Positions 24,459 to 33,514 of a stretch of 33,514 nucleotides of DNA are shown piece after piece. Under the pieces are notes generated by a model that did not search any database, had not been told where the DNA came from, and saw nothing but the letters and a program-made list of their open reading frames with translations. Within the stretch, counting starts at the first letter, position 1; each line of letters starts with the position of its first letter. The stretch is from contig DATKXO010000067.1 of the NCBI GenBank assembly GCA_035528995.1, forward strand, positions 1 through 33,514, written 5' to 3'. The position numbers and the translations under genes were made by a program. This stretch comes from DATKXO01 sp035528995. GTDB taxonomy: Bacteria; Planctomycetota; Phycisphaerae; UBA1845.

Positions 24459-27004
24459 TCGCTTCGACGCAATGCTGGGCGAGCGTCTCGGCCCTCGCGT
24501 CGAGCGCACTGGCCGTCGTCGATCCGCTCGAGATCGATCGACGCGTGGAGTTTGAGGCCCTGCCCGGCGGGTGGGCCCGTGTGGCCGGCCTGCTGCTGGC
24601 GGCGGCGATCCTGGGGGCCGTGGTGTGGATGTACCGCCGGGAGGGCCGGGCCGGAGCGTCGATGCGGGCCCGCATGATTCTGGCGGGCATTCGCTGCGGC
24701 GTGCTGGCGGTTCTCATCGCCATCTGGCTCGAACCGGTCGTCGCCACCTACGTCACGCGGCGGATCGAGTCGTACTGCCTGCTGATGGTGGATGACTCGG
24801 CCAGCATGGACCTCAAAGACCTCCACCGTGGCGAGGAACAGTCACGACGGGTGGCCGCTGTAACGGGCGAGACGCCCACGTCCCCCGTGCGCCGAGCGGA
24901 CCTGGCCCAGCACCTGCTGACCAATGACGATCACAGGCTTCTTCGCAAGCTGACCGAACGCAACCGGGTCAGGCTCCAGACCTTCGCCGATTCCCTGGAG
25001 ACCGTGTGCACGCTCGAGGCTCGGCGTCAGGGTGGCGCCGATCCCGAATTGGCAATAGCCGAGCGCGAAGACCGGGCCGCTGACGCCACGGACGGTCCGC
25101 CATTCGCGATTCGCAATCCGCTGGTCTTCTCCGCCCGGGGAAGCGCGACCAACGCGGCACTCGCCCTGCGCCGGGCGACCCAGCAGTTGGACGATTCCCC
25201 CATCGCCGGCGTCGTCCTGCTGACCGACGGCGGCTTCACCGAGCCCGATGCCTACGAGGCGGTCGCCGCCCTGGCCCGGGAGCAACGGCTCCCGCTGCAC
25301 GTGGTCGGCCTGGGTGACCCCTCGCCGCCGCGCAACGTGCGAGTCGTCGAACTGGCGGCGCCGGAGAGCGCTTTCGAGCGGGACCCGTTTCAGTTGATCG
25401 CCCAACTATCGGCCACCGGGTTCGCCGGGACGAACATCAGCGTCGAGTTGTACGAGCGCCCGGCCGACGGGTCGGGTGATGCGGTTCGTGTCGAGGCGCG
25501 GCAGATCATAGTTCAGGATGACGGACCGCTGGAGGCGCAGACGTTCACCTGTCGCCCCAAGCGAGTGGGGCGCTGGCTCTACCGGGTCGAGGTTCCGATC
25601 GAACCGACCGAACTGATCGCGGACGACAACCGCAGGCAGACGACCGTGAACGTGATCGACGCCCGCATCCGCGTTCTGCTCGTCGCGGGTGGCCCGAGTT
25701 GGGATTACCGCTACCTCTCCCGCCTGCTGGAACGTGACGATGCCTTTGACGTGAGCTGCTGGTTGCAATCCGCCGACGTGGACGCGGTTCGTGACGGCAA
25801 CACCATCATCGATCACTTGCCTACCACGGCGCCCGAGCTGTTCGCCTACGACGCCATCATCCTGCTCGACCCCGATCCCGACGAACTCACTCAGGACTGG
25901 TGCCGGCAGACCGCCCGCCTGGTCACCCAGTACGGCGGCGGGTTGCTCTACGCCGCCGCTCGGATGCACACGCCCGGCCTGGTCCACGACGAGCGGGTCC
26001 GCCCGCTGCTCGATCTGCTCCCGGTGGCGCTGGACCCCGAGGCCGACCTGATCCTGAATCGCATCGGGCACTATCAGCAGCACGCGTCGCCGACCATGGT
26101 TCCCGACGCCGCGTTGAGCCATCCGGTCTTCACCGCTCGCGGGGGCGGAACCCGCGGCGACGCCGCGCCGTTCGTGGACCGACTCCGGCAGGGCGCGGGC
26201 GAGATCTACTGGCACTACCCCGTCCTGCGGGAGAAACCGGTGGCCACCGCACTCCTGCGGCACGCCGACCCGCGGATGGTCAACTCCTACGGTCCGCACG
26301 TGCTGGCCGCCGTGCAGTTCGCCGGTGCCGGACGGACAGCCTTTCTGGCCTTCGACGGCTCGTGGCGCTGGCGGCGCTACGGCGAGGAGGTCTTTGACGG
26401 CTTCTGGGTGCGCCTGCTGCGGCATCTCGTCGAGGGCAAGCTGCTGGGCACCAAGAAGCGCGGGCTCATCCTGACCGATCGCGACGATTACCAACTCGGG
26501 GCGGCGGTGGCGGTTCAGGCCCGCGTGTACGACGAACAGTTCGCGCCGCTGTCGGCCGGGCACGTCGAGCTCTCTTACAGCATCGACTCGCTGACGCATC
26601 AGTTTGACCTGCAGGCGGCCCCGGATCGTCCCGGCTGGTTCGAAGGTCGTTTCGTGCCCGACCGCGTCGGCAGCTATGAGATCACCCTGGAGCTTCCCGG
26701 CGCCGGGCAGACCGAGGGATTGACCATTCGGCGTCTGGTGCAGGTCTCGCGACCCAACCTCGAGATCCTTCACCCCCGGATGATGCGTGACGCGATGGTG
26801 TCACTCGCGGCCACGGTGGACGACGGGCGATACTACGAGATGGACGAGGCGGCCCAGTTATGGCAAGCCATCCCCGACCGGCACGAATCGATCACGGTTC
26901 GCTCGCGGCCAGCCGCTCTGTGGGACTCGGGCTGGACGCTGTTTGTGCTGGTCGGGCTGCTGTCGTTGGAATGGGGACTTCGGAAATGGGCCAGACTGCT
27001 GTGA
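24455..27004 (+). CDS. VWA / glutamine-amidotransferase-like membrane protein, module B
   Basis: 849 residues; GGGAGG (24444-24449) lies 5 nt before the ATG, which overlaps the preceding stop. Two membrane helices (about 40-60 and 75-100) are followed by a VWA domain with MIDAS DDSAS (D113, S115, S117) and later SATN and LLTDGG. An amidotransferase-like fold follows (RVLLVAGGPSWDYRYLSRLL). The last helix is LFVLVGLLSLEWGLRKWARLL. It is the paralog of the truncated protein at 1-2256. Compared with that protein it has about 20-25 extra residues inside the VWA domain, encoded near 25041-25125. There the DNA carries GAATTGGCAATAGC and CATTCGCGATTCGCAATC, resembling the inverted-repeat elements elsewhere in the window. 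It is probably a membrane-anchored partner of MoxR; no enzymatic residues are apparent. Confidence 0.92.
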   Translation: MIASTQCWASVSALASSALAVVDPLEIDRRVEFEALPGGWARVAGLLLAAAILGAVVWMYRREGRAGASMRARMILAGIRCGVLAVLIAIWLEPVVATYVTRRIESYCLLMVDDSASMDLKDLHRGEEQSRRVAAVTGETPTSPVRRADLAQHLLTNDDHRLLRKLTERNRVRLQTFADSLETVCTLEARRQGGADPELAIAEREDRAADATDGPPFAIRNPLVFSARGSATNAALALRRATQQLDDSPIAGVVLLTDGGFTEPDAYEAVAALAREQRLPLHVVGLGDPSPPRNVRVVELAAPESAFERDPFQLIAQLSATGFAGTNISVELYERPADGSGDAVRVEARQIIVQDDGPLEAQTFTCRPKRVGRWLYRVEVPIEPTELIADDNRRQTTVNVIDARIRVLLVAGGPSWDYRYLSRLLERDDAFDVSCWLQSADVDAVRDGNTIIDHLPTTAPELFAYDAIILLDPDPDELTQDWCRQTARLVTQYGGGLLYAAARMHTPGLVHDERVRPLLDLLPVALDPEADLILNRIGHYQQHASPTMVPDAALSHPVFTARGGGTRGDAAPFVDRLRQGAGEIYWHYPVLREKPVATALLRHADPRMVNSYGPHVLAAVQFAGAGRTAFLAFDGSWRWRRYGEEVFDGFWVRLLRHLVEGKLLGTKKRGLILTDRDDYQLGAAVAVQARVYDEQFAPLSAGHVELSYSIDSLTHQFDLQAAPDRPGWFEGRFVPDRVGSYEITLELPGAGQTEGLTIRRLVQVSRPNLEILHPRMMRDAMVSLAATVDDGRYYEMDEAAQLWQAIPDRHESITVRSRPAALWDSGWTLFVLVGLLSLEWGLRKWARLL
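25041..25120. repeat. Degenerate inverted repeat inside the VWA coding sequence
   Basis: GAATTGGCAATAGCC (about 25046-25060) and the reverse complement of CATTCGCGATTCGCAATCC (25101-25119) share about 12 of 20 positions. The block coincides with a stretch of the protein that the module A paralog lacks. The symmetry is weak, so this could be chance. Confidence 0.35.
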
Positions 27005-27102
27005 CACGGTTCCGGCCGGATCGATGCGTGACACCCGGCGGGCGGAAACGTGCCGGACGGTGATATTGCGATGACGGGAAACCGCGTTTAGCGACGGGAA
27101 CG

Positions 27103-29214
27103 ATGACGCCAACCGAGTTCGAGCACGACACCATCCGCCCGCTGCAACGGCTGGCCCTGCGGCTGCGCGGATACGTGCTGCTCGACGGGCTGGCGACGGC
27201 GATGCTCGTGGCCCTGCTCGGCGCGGCACTCGGTTTCCTGCTCGATTGGGGTTGGCACCTGCGACTGGACATGCGGGCCGCACTGCTGGCGTTGACCGCC
27301 GTCGCGGTGGGAGTCACCTTCTGGCGACGGACGCTGGTCCCGTTCGGCAGACCGCTGGGTCCGGCGGAGATGGCCCTGCTGGTCGAGCGGCGCTTTCCCG
27401 GGCTCCGCAGCGAGTTGATCTCCGCCGTCCGGTTCCACCGCGGGCAGGTCGGGGCGCCGGAGTCCAACTCCCCGGACCTGATGGCCGTCGTGCTGGACCG
27501 GGCCTCGGACGACGTCGCCACCCTCCCCCTGACCGACGTGCTCAATCACGGCCGGGCACGGCGCAGCAGTGCCGTCGCCACCGGAGTCGTGGCCCTGGTC
27601 ACGCTGGCCTTTCTGCTGGCCCCGGAAACGATGGGCATCTGGTTCGACCGGGCGGTGTTGCTCGGCGATACGCCCTGGCCGAAGAAGACCCGGCTGGTGG
27701 TCGATCTGCCCGAGGGTGTTCTGCGCGGGGCCCGCGGCGACGACCTGGAGGTTCGGGCCTACGTTCCCGACGCGTATGAGGCGCCGGAGCTGGTGGACAT
27801 CGTCTTTACCCACGACTCCGGCAAAACCGGGCGAGAACACATGATCCGCGTGGGCGACCACGGTTACCGCTACACCTTCAGACGGGCCACCGAGGCGTTC
27901 GAGTTTTATCTGGAAGGCGGCGATGACCGCACGGAGACTTTTCGGGCCGTATTGACCGACCGGCCGAAGGTCGAGCGGGCCACGATCCACGTCACGCCGC
28001 CGGCATATACCGGCCTGGAGCCCTTCACGCTGCCAGACCGGCGCCGCTCGGTCGAAGTGCTGCCGGGCAGCGAGGTCACGCTGAGCATCGAACCGAACAA
28101 GCCCGTTCAGCAGGCCAGGCTCCTCGCCGGACAGGACCACGTTGCCGACGCGGTCCGACAGGGCGATGTCTGGCGGGTGACGCTGCGCCCGACGCGGTCG
28201 CAGACACTCCACTTCGCCTTGCTGGACGAGGTTGGCCTGGAGAACAGCAGGCCGGCTCGGTTCGACATTCGCCTACTGAGGGATCAGCCGCCGCAGGTGC
28301 GCATGAGTCTTCCCGGTGTGGGTGACCTGATCACCCACGAGGCGATCCTGCCGGTCGAGCTGGACTTCCGCGACGACTACGGCCTGGCCCACGTCGAACT
28401 CGTCTACCAGATCGCCCGCGAGGGCGAGACCGAGCGGACGATTCCGCTTCCCGCGTTCTCCTCCGGCGCGAAGCGATTCAACCATCGGACCGACTTGGCC
28501 GTGGCGTCTCTGGCCGGCCTGGTCGGCGACCGCGTCACGCTGTTCGCCCGGGCGTCTGACCTGGACGACGTGTCGGGCCCTAACGAGGCGTCGGCCACCG
28601 CCGTCACGCTGCGAATCGTGGCTCGCGACGAGTTGCTGGCCGAGTTGGCCCGCCGCGAGCAGGAGTACCGCCGTGATTTCGAGCGTGCGGTCAGCGCCCA
28701 GGAGCAATTGCGCCGGCGGCTGTTGACCGCGATGGACCGGCTGGCCCGCGACGAGGATCGCCAGGACGCGATGGCCGAAGTCGCCGCCGCCGAGCGCGGC
28801 CAGCGCCAGATCGCCGGGCAGGTGAACGCCATCCGCCAGCAGTTCGAGCAGATCCTGGCACGGATGCAGGTCAACCGGCTCGATACGGATGACGTCCGAC
28901 AGCGCCTGGGCGAGGGGATCATCGCGCCGCTGACGCGGCTGGCCAGGCGCGATCTCGGGGCCGCCGCCGACGCGCTGCGCAGGGTTTCCCGTGCGCAACC
29001 GGGCGAAATGCCCGACCTGGCCTCGCGCATCGATCCGCAACAGGTCGAGGTGCTGGCGACCATGCAGGCGGCCCTGGCCAACATGCTAAAATGGGAGGGA
29101 TTCCAGGAGACGGTGACTCTGCTGCGCGAGATTCTGCGCTTGCAGAAGGAAGTCAACGAAGAGACGGTCGAGGAGATCGAACGCCAGGCGGCGGAGATAT
29201 TCGACGATTCCTAG
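27103..29214 (+). CDS. DUF4175-like membrane protein, module B
   Basis: 703 residues, ATG at 27103 after GACGGGAACG (weak Shine-Dalgarno), 98 nt past the previous stop. Membrane segments are at about 28-49, 57-75 and 154-172. Ig-like beta domains follow, with VTPPAYTGLEPF and RDQPPQVRMSLPG...FRDDYGLAHVELV matching the family motifs in the 1176-residue module A protein. A helical C-terminal part (about 515-703) ends with MLKWEGFQETVTLLREIL and a short acidic tail. The corresponding module A protein has WGDFQEVVTKTRDLLD at about residue 690 and then continues into a coiled coil. In module B that continuation is the next gene, 33 nt downstream. The C-terminal two thirds are predicted periplasmic. 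The molecular function is unknown. Confidence 0.9.
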   Translation: MTPTEFEHDTIRPLQRLALRLRGYVLLDGLATAMLVALLGAALGFLLDWGWHLRLDMRAALLALTAVAVGVTFWRRTLVPFGRPLGPAEMALLVERRFPGLRSELISAVRFHRGQVGAPESNSPDLMAVVLDRASDDVATLPLTDVLNHGRARRSSAVATGVVALVTLAFLLAPETMGIWFDRAVLLGDTPWPKKTRLVVDLPEGVLRGARGDDLEVRAYVPDAYEAPELVDIVFTHDSGKTGREHMIRVGDHGYRYTFRRATEAFEFYLEGGDDRTETFRAVLTDRPKVERATIHVTPPAYTGLEPFTLPDRRRSVEVLPGSEVTLSIEPNKPVQQARLLAGQDHVADAVRQGDVWRVTLRPTRSQTLHFALLDEVGLENSRPARFDIRLLRDQPPQVRMSLPGVGDLITHEAILPVELDFRDDYGLAHVELVYQIAREGETERTIPLPAFSSGAKRFNHRTDLAVASLAGLVGDRVTLFARASDLDDVSGPNEASATAVTLRIVARDELLAELARREQEYRRDFERAVSAQEQLRRRLLTAMDRLARDEDRQDAMAEVAAAERGQRQIAGQVNAIRQQFEQILARMQVNRLDTDDVRQRLGEGIIAPLTRLARRDLGAAADALRRVSRAQPGEMPDLASRIDPQQVEVLATMQAALANMLKWEGFQETVTLLREILRLQKEVNEETVEEIERQAAEIFDDS

Positions 29215-29247
29215 AGGCGGCGTCGCTTCGCCGGATCGGGCCTTGTC

Positions 29248-31071
29248 ATGAAACCGACACCGCGATTCATCAAAGTGCTCTGGACCGCGCTCCTGGCCTG
29301 CGCGGCCTCGGCGTTTGCACAGCAGGACGCACCGCAACCAACCGAAATCACCAAGCCGCTGCCCGCCAAGCAGCAGATGATCCAGGATCGAATCCGCCGT
29401 CTGCAGGACCGGATGTTCCGCCTGTACGAGAAGCTGGCCGAGACCGAACCCGACAACGCCGCCAAGCTGTCGGCGGCGCTCGAGCGCATCGGCCGGTCCG
29501 ACATCGACGACAAGGTGGAAGAGCTCGTGGCCATGCTCGCCGACGACGCTCAGCTCCTGCGGGCTCACGACGAGCAGGAGCAACTGCTGGCCGATCTGGA
29601 GGGCGTCCTAACCCTGCTCATGCAGCACGGTGACGCGGAGAACCGCCGCCAGCGAATCGAGCAGTTGCGCCGGCTGGGTCGCGAACTCGAAGAACTGCTG
29701 GAGGAGCAACAGCAGCAACGCAGCGACGCGTCCCGATCGGCCGCGGCGGCCCGGCGGGCGGGCCAGATCGGTCAGGCCCTGCAACGGCTGGACAAGCTGA
29801 TCGAACAACAGCAGGCACAACGCGAAGCGGCCGACGAGTCACCCGCGGACCAAAGCCCGCAAGCGGCGACCGACCAGCAACAGCTCGCCGAGCAGGCCGA
29901 CCAGTTGGCCCAGGACGTTCGCGATATCGAGCCGGTCCCCGATGCGGAGGCGGCGCCGGACGCCCAGGAGCCCACCGGACAGGCGGCCGACTCGATCGAC
30001 TCCGCCGCCGAGAACATGCGGGGTGCCGCCGACAAGGTCGAGCAGGGCGACACAAGCGGAGCCCGGCAAGAGCAGGATCAGGCTCTCGATGATCTACGGC
30101 GCGCCCGGCATCGGTTGCAGGAAGAGGCCGAACGATTGAGCGAAGAGACTCCGCCCGGCGACCCCACCGACGCAGGGACCGAGCAACGCAAGACCGCCGA
30201 CAAAACCGGCGACCTGGCCGACAGGATGAAAGGCGCCCAACCCGGAGGCCGGGCGGAGCAGCAGCCCGCACCCGGCCAGCAGAACGTCGAACAGGCTCAG
30301 GGCCACATGCTGGACGCGGCCGACGACCTCGACCGCCAGAATCCCGACGAGGCCACCGAGGATCAGGACCGGGCCATCGACGAACTGAACGACGCCCGCC
30401 GGCAACTCGAAGACGAACTCCATCAGCTTCGCCGCGAGGAACGTGCGGAACTGCTGCGCGATCTCGAGGGCCGGTTCGCCGAGATGCTCTCCCGGCAGCT
30501 CGCGATCAACACCGACACGGTGGCCATCCACGCCCGCGGCACGCCCGCGCTGACCCGGCCGGACCGCTTGCGGGTGGCCGAACTGGCCGAAGGCCAACGC
30601 GAGTTGGCCGCCGAAGCCGGAACCTGCCTGCACATTCTCCAGGAGGAAGGGACGACGATCGCCTTCCCGCGCGTGGTCGAGCAGATTCAGCAGGACATGA
30701 GCGTTGCGGCCGATCGGCTGTCGAGTCTCTCGGTCGGCCCGCTGACCCAGGCGATCCAGGAGCAGATCGCGGCCGCCCTGCGAGAACTCATCGAAGCCGT
30801 CCAGCGCAAGCAGGATCAGGAGGGGCAACCCGACGGCCAGGAGGGTCAGCCCGGTGACAGCAGCCCCCTGCTGCCCCCGTCGGCGGAACTGAAGCTCCTT
30901 CGAGCGGCCCAAGTGCGCATCAACGTGCGTACCGCAACCGCCGAACAGGCTCGCCAGGCGGAGGAAGAACCGGCACAAGAGGTTTGCCGCGTCGTCCGGC
31001 AACTCGAAGACCGGCAGGGCGAGCTGGCCCGAATCGCCTCAGAGATGCGCGAACAGGCGGAAGAGCAATAG
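29248..31071 (+). CDS. Secreted coiled-coil protein, module B
   Basis: 607 residues with a clean signal peptide (FIKVLWTALLACAASAFA/QQ, about 24). Almost all the rest is Gln/Glu/Ala/Arg-rich helix with heptad-like spacing (QQMIQDRIRRLQDRMFRLYEKL; QLRRLGRELEELLEEQQQQ). A low-complexity Gln/Asp/Pro/Ala-rich middle includes two related segments, QDQALDDLRRARHRLQEEAE and QDRAIDELNDARRQLEDELHQL. The tail AELKLLRAAQVRINVRTATA corresponds to the end of the 1176-residue module A protein, so this gene equals the C-terminal half of that fusion. The start has no strong Shine-Dalgarno, and coupling to the preceding gene 33 nt upstream is likely. It is a likely periplasmic rod or spacer, by inference from composition and the fusion partner. 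Confidence 0.88.
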   Translation: MKPTPRFIKVLWTALLACAASAFAQQDAPQPTEITKPLPAKQQMIQDRIRRLQDRMFRLYEKLAETEPDNAAKLSAALERIGRSDIDDKVEELVAMLADDAQLLRAHDEQEQLLADLEGVLTLLMQHGDAENRRQRIEQLRRLGRELEELLEEQQQQRSDASRSAAAARRAGQIGQALQRLDKLIEQQQAQREAADESPADQSPQAATDQQQLAEQADQLAQDVRDIEPVPDAEAAPDAQEPTGQAADSIDSAAENMRGAADKVEQGDTSGARQEQDQALDDLRRARHRLQEEAERLSEETPPGDPTDAGTEQRKTADKTGDLADRMKGAQPGGRAEQQPAPGQQNVEQAQGHMLDAADDLDRQNPDEATEDQDRAIDELNDARRQLEDELHQLRREERAELLRDLEGRFAEMLSRQLAINTDTVAIHARGTPALTRPDRLRVAELAEGQRELAAEAGTCLHILQEEGTTIAFPRVVEQIQQDMSVAADRLSSLSVGPLTQAIQEQIAAALRELIEAVQRKQDQEGQPDGQEGQPGDSSPLLPPSAELKLLRAAQVRINVRTATAEQARQAEEEPAQEVCRVVRQLEDRQGELARIASEMREQAEEQ

Positions 31072-31081
31072 CGAACGACGA

Positions 31082-32254
31082 ATGAACATCAGCAAGTGCC
31101 CGGTAGCGAGCAACGTAGTGCAGGTCATGAATCCGGTCCGCCGGATCGGCGACGCGGAACCCGGCCGCCAGCGACGGCGACCAGGCTCGCGACCGCGGGC
31201 CGTAGCGTGCCATTCGCGCGGCGTGGGCGCGTTCCTTCTGGGATGCATCCTCGTTCTGCCGGCCCTGGCACCGCGAGCGGTCGCGGCTGATGGCACGGCG
31301 ACTGGAGACGAACTCACCGACCGGTTCGTCCGGAACGTTGCTGATTCCGACCTGTACGACGAAGCCGTCAAGACGTTCATCACCCAGCGCTGGGCCGAGC
31401 GCAAGGAGACGGAGGACGCAGCGGGTTTTCTGCTCGAAGCCCTCGCACTGCTGTCGCAGGAGTTTCGGTCCGGGCTGGCCGCATTCGACGAGGATCGCTT
31501 CGCCGACGCCACCGGCGCGATGAAACCGCTCACGCAGAGCCTGGACCCGTACCTGGCGGCCAACGCGGCCGTCTATGAAATCAAGGCCCTGGTGGCCGCC
31601 GACGACCTGGAACAGGCCGAGCGGAAGATCGCCGCCCTGCTGGCCCTGCCACTGCGGGTCGAGCAGTACACCCACGCGAGCGCCGAGGTCCATTACCTCA
31701 AAGGCTACTGCGAGTTGGGCAACCTGAAGTACGTCGAGGCGACTCGGTCGCTGCTGGACATGCTGGAACGATTTCAGGACGCCCCGCAGCGCCTCCAGGT
31801 GACCGCCCGGCAGATGCTGGCCGAAGTGCGGACCCGCATACCGGATGGCCTCGGCGACGTGACCGACCTGATGACCTACGCCACCCGCCGGATGGCCAAC
31901 GACGATACCGGGCAGCGTGTGCAGGAGCGCCAGGGCATGGCGGTGGAGATTCTCGACAGACTCATCGAGGAAGCCCAGCAGCAGGAGCAGAGCGGCGCCG
32001 GCGGTGGCGGTCAGTCCCGGCCCGGTTCCGGCTCCGACCGGACGCAGCAACCCATGCGGGATTCGCATCTGCCGCAAGGGCCGGGCTCGCAACAACAGAG
32101 GATCGACCAGCGCGTCGCGAACCCCGGTGAGGCCTGGGGCGCGATGCAACCGGCCGAGCGCGAACGCATCGTTCAGGTGCTCAAGGAGAACTTCCCCGAT
32201 CGCTATCGCCGGCTGGTCGAACAGTACTATGAGCAGCTTTCGCAGGAGCCGTAG
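31082..32254 (+). CDS. Secreted TPR-like protein with WG...Y...LS tail, module B
   Basis: 390 residues from ATG at 31082, 10 nt past the previous stop. A hydrophobic signal core (about 48-64) with likely cleavage at AVA/AD (68) is preceded by an unusually long, Arg-rich N-terminal stretch of about 47 residues; the real start could be lower, for example ATG 31127 or GTG 31224, but neither has a good Shine-Dalgarno. Residues about 70-270 are helical and TPR-like (FDEDRFADATGAMKPL; AEVHYLKGYCELGNLKYVEAT). The C-terminal half matches the 240-residue module A protein: LMTYATRRMANDDTG...VEILDRLIEEAQQQ, a Gly/Ser/Gln-rich linker, then WGAMQPAERERIVQVL...DRYRRLVEQYYEQLSQEP. Its module A paralog thus lacks the TPR part. 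Periplasmic; function unknown. Confidence 0.87.
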   Translation: MNISKCPVASNVVQVMNPVRRIGDAEPGRQRRRPGSRPRAVACHSRGVGAFLLGCILVLPALAPRAVAADGTATGDELTDRFVRNVADSDLYDEAVKTFITQRWAERKETEDAAGFLLEALALLSQEFRSGLAAFDEDRFADATGAMKPLTQSLDPYLAANAAVYEIKALVAADDLEQAERKIAALLALPLRVEQYTHASAEVHYLKGYCELGNLKYVEATRSLLDMLERFQDAPQRLQVTARQMLAEVRTRIPDGLGDVTDLMTYATRRMANDDTGQRVQERQGMAVEILDRLIEEAQQQEQSGAGGGGQSRPGSGSDRTQQPMRDSHLPQGPGSQQQRIDQRVANPGEAWGAMQPAERERIVQVLKENFPDRYRRLVEQYYEQLSQEP

Positions 32255-32260
32255 AAGTCC

Positions 32261-33514
32261 GTGAGTGTATTGTCCGGCATTCGACGTGGCGGTCGCGGCG
32301 TGGTCGGCCTGTGGGCGGTGGTCTGGGCCGGCGTCGCGATCGTGCCCGCAGCGGGCAGCGGCGCCGCGCAGGTCGAGGTGCGCACCATCGACGGCTCGTT
32401 TCTGCACGGCCAATACGCCGGCATCGGTCCCAACGACGTTCTCCGCCTGCACGTTGACGGAACCGCGCTGCAACTACGGCTTGACCAGGTCGAACGCATC
32501 GTCTTCGACACGCCGCAGCAACCACCGCGGACGTCGGCGGACGACACGGACTTCCACTTGGCCGACGGCGGGCATCTCACCGGCCGAATCGTGGCCGCCA
32601 TTGACGACGGGATCGCGGTGCGCACCGCCTTCGCCGAGTCGGTCGCCTTGAAGTTCGAGCAGTTGGCCGCCATCCGGTTCCCGGCCGACCCCGACCCGCC
32701 TCAGGCCCGGGAGGTCTTCGAGAACGAACGCGCCGCTCGGCTGCCGGGCAAGGACGTCCTGGTCAGCCGGACGGAGCAGGGCGTCAAGGCCGTCCGCGGC
32801 ACCATCGTCTCGCTGGGGCCGACACGCGGGCGCTTCGTCTTCAACGAACAAGAGCGCGCCTTCGACGTGTCATCCATCTACGCCCTGGTCTGCGCCCGGG
32901 GCATCGCGCCGACCGGACCGGCGCCGGCCCGCATCCACCTGGCCGACGGCGCCGTGCTGTCGGCCCGCCTGTTGCCTTCAGGGGATGCGCAGGTTGCCTT
33001 TGAAACGAGTTTCGGCGCACGGCTGGAATTGTCCTGCGATTGGGTCCGGACAATCACACTGCACAGCGACCGTGTGGTCTACGTCAGTGACCTGGAGCCG
33101 GTGCGTCAGGACGTCCAGGGCCTGCTGCACGCTCCCTGGCCGGTGCGCCTGGACGCCAGCGTAACGAACGCGCCGATCCGCCTGGACAACCACGTTTTTG
33201 AGAAGGGCCTCGGCGTGCACGCCAGGACGCAGCTCGTCTACGCGCTGGCCGGCGAGTTCGAGCGCTTCTGCGCCACCATCGGCATCGATGACGCCGTCCG
33301 TCCGCGGGGAGACGTCGTGTTCCGCGTACTCGGCGATGGGCACAACCTGTTCAACAGCGACCCCGTAACGGGGCGAGACGCGGCGCAGGATCTGAACATC
33401 GACGTGACCGGTGTCAAAGAGCTGACGCTTCTGGTGGATTTCGGCGAACAGATGGACCTGGGCGATCACGCCGACTGGGCCGACGCCCGCGTCCTCCGCC
33501 CGGCCGACGCACCG
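32261..33514 (+). CDS. Secreted NPCBM-domain protein, module B (3' end outside window)
   Basis: At least 418 codons, open to the last base, so the stop lies beyond the window. GTG at 32261 is the likely start, 6 nt after the previous stop. It begins VSVLSGIRRGGRG, then a hydrophobic signal segment VVGLWAVVWAGVAIVPAAGSGAA and mature VEVRTIDGSFLHG. The N-terminal 270 residues repeat the beta modules also seen in the module A paralog (FHLADGGHLTGRIVAAI; IHLADGAVLSARLL). An NPCBM-type domain begins near 287: VFEKGLGVHARTQLVYAL, IGIDDAVRPRGDVVFRVLGDG, LTLLVDFGEQMDLGDHADWADARVL. It closes the module in the same order as its paralog (7635-8876), suggesting a conserved glycan-facing component; the ligand is not known. 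Confidence 0.9.
   Translation, partial: MSVLSGIRRGGRGVVGLWAVVWAGVAIVPAAGSGAAQVEVRTIDGSFLHGQYAGIGPNDVLRLHVDGTALQLRLDQVERIVFDTPQQPPRTSADDTDFHLADGGHLTGRIVAAIDDGIAVRTAFAESVALKFEQLAAIRFPADPDPPQAREVFENERAARLPGKDVLVSRTEQGVKAVRGTIVSLGPTRGRFVFNEQERAFDVSSIYALVCARGIAPTGPAPARIHLADGAVLSARLLPSGDAQVAFETSFGARLELSCDWVRTITLHSDRVVYVSDLEPVRQDVQGLLHAPWPVRLDASVTNAPIRLDNHVFEKGLGVHARTQLVYALAGEFERFCATIGIDDAVRPRGDVVFRVLGDGHNLFNSDPVTGRDAAQDLNIDVTGVKELTLLVDFGEQMDLGDHADWADARVLRPADAP

Noticed and set aside
27005..27102. Possible hairpin or duplicated ribosome-site block (GATGACGGGAAAC and GCGACGGGAACG)
   Set aside because: Only a short partial direct repeat; nothing indicates a regulatory element beyond the weak ribosome site.

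Overview
The window is high-GC bacterial DNA (by eye about two thirds G+C), coding-dense, with many secreted proteins. Several traits seen together fit a Planctomycetota bacterium, probably a Phycisphaerae-like lineage. They are a PEP-CTERM sorting tail, two NPCBM-type carbohydrate-binding proteins, large MoxR/DUF58/BatA/VWA/DUF4175-like clusters, a PQQ-type propeller protein fused to TPR helices, secreted squalene-cyclase-like toroid proteins, and menaquinone made by the futalosine route. The assignment is an inference. There is no rRNA, tRNA, insertion sequence, phage gene or CRISPR array.

Layout. Module A (1-8876, + strand) is the end of an operon that begins left of the window: a VWA/amidotransferase-like membrane protein, a 1176-residue DUF4175-like protein with a long coiled coil, a small secreted protein with a conserved WG...Y...LS tail, a secreted toroid protein, and an NPCBM protein. 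A hairpin separates it from a convergent Cys-rich lipoprotein gene (8965-9399, -). A PEP-CTERM protein gene (9989-10798, +) follows. Then come three minus-strand genes: an HD-domain hydrolase, mqnC and mqnA, the last two overlapping by ATGA.

Module B (14390 to the window end, + strand) looks like one operon of more than 19 kb: a 1473-residue propeller/TPR/propeller protein, a toroid protein, a MoxR ATPase, a DUF58 protein, a BatA-like protein, a VWA/amidotransferase-like protein, a DUF4175-like protein, a secreted coiled-coil protein, a TPR protein with the WG...Y...LS tail, and an NPCBM protein cut by the window edge.

The main result is that A and B are paralogous copies of one multi-gene system. 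At least five protein families occur in both and four keep the same order. The DUF4175-like and coiled-coil parts are one polypeptide in A and two in B. The toroid gene sits at different places. By family knowledge, MoxR AAA+ ATPases with VWA partners act as chaperone-like machines on membrane or periplasmic clients. The signal peptides and membrane segments here suggest an envelope-spanning assembly: cytoplasmic MoxR and DUF58, membrane VWA/BatA and DUF4175-like proteins, and periplasmic coiled-coil, toroid, propeller and NPCBM proteins. Its substrate cannot be told from the sequence.

A second theme is a set of long inverted repeats, with arms about 50-80 nt apart, lying in gaps, at gene starts and inside one VWA gene.
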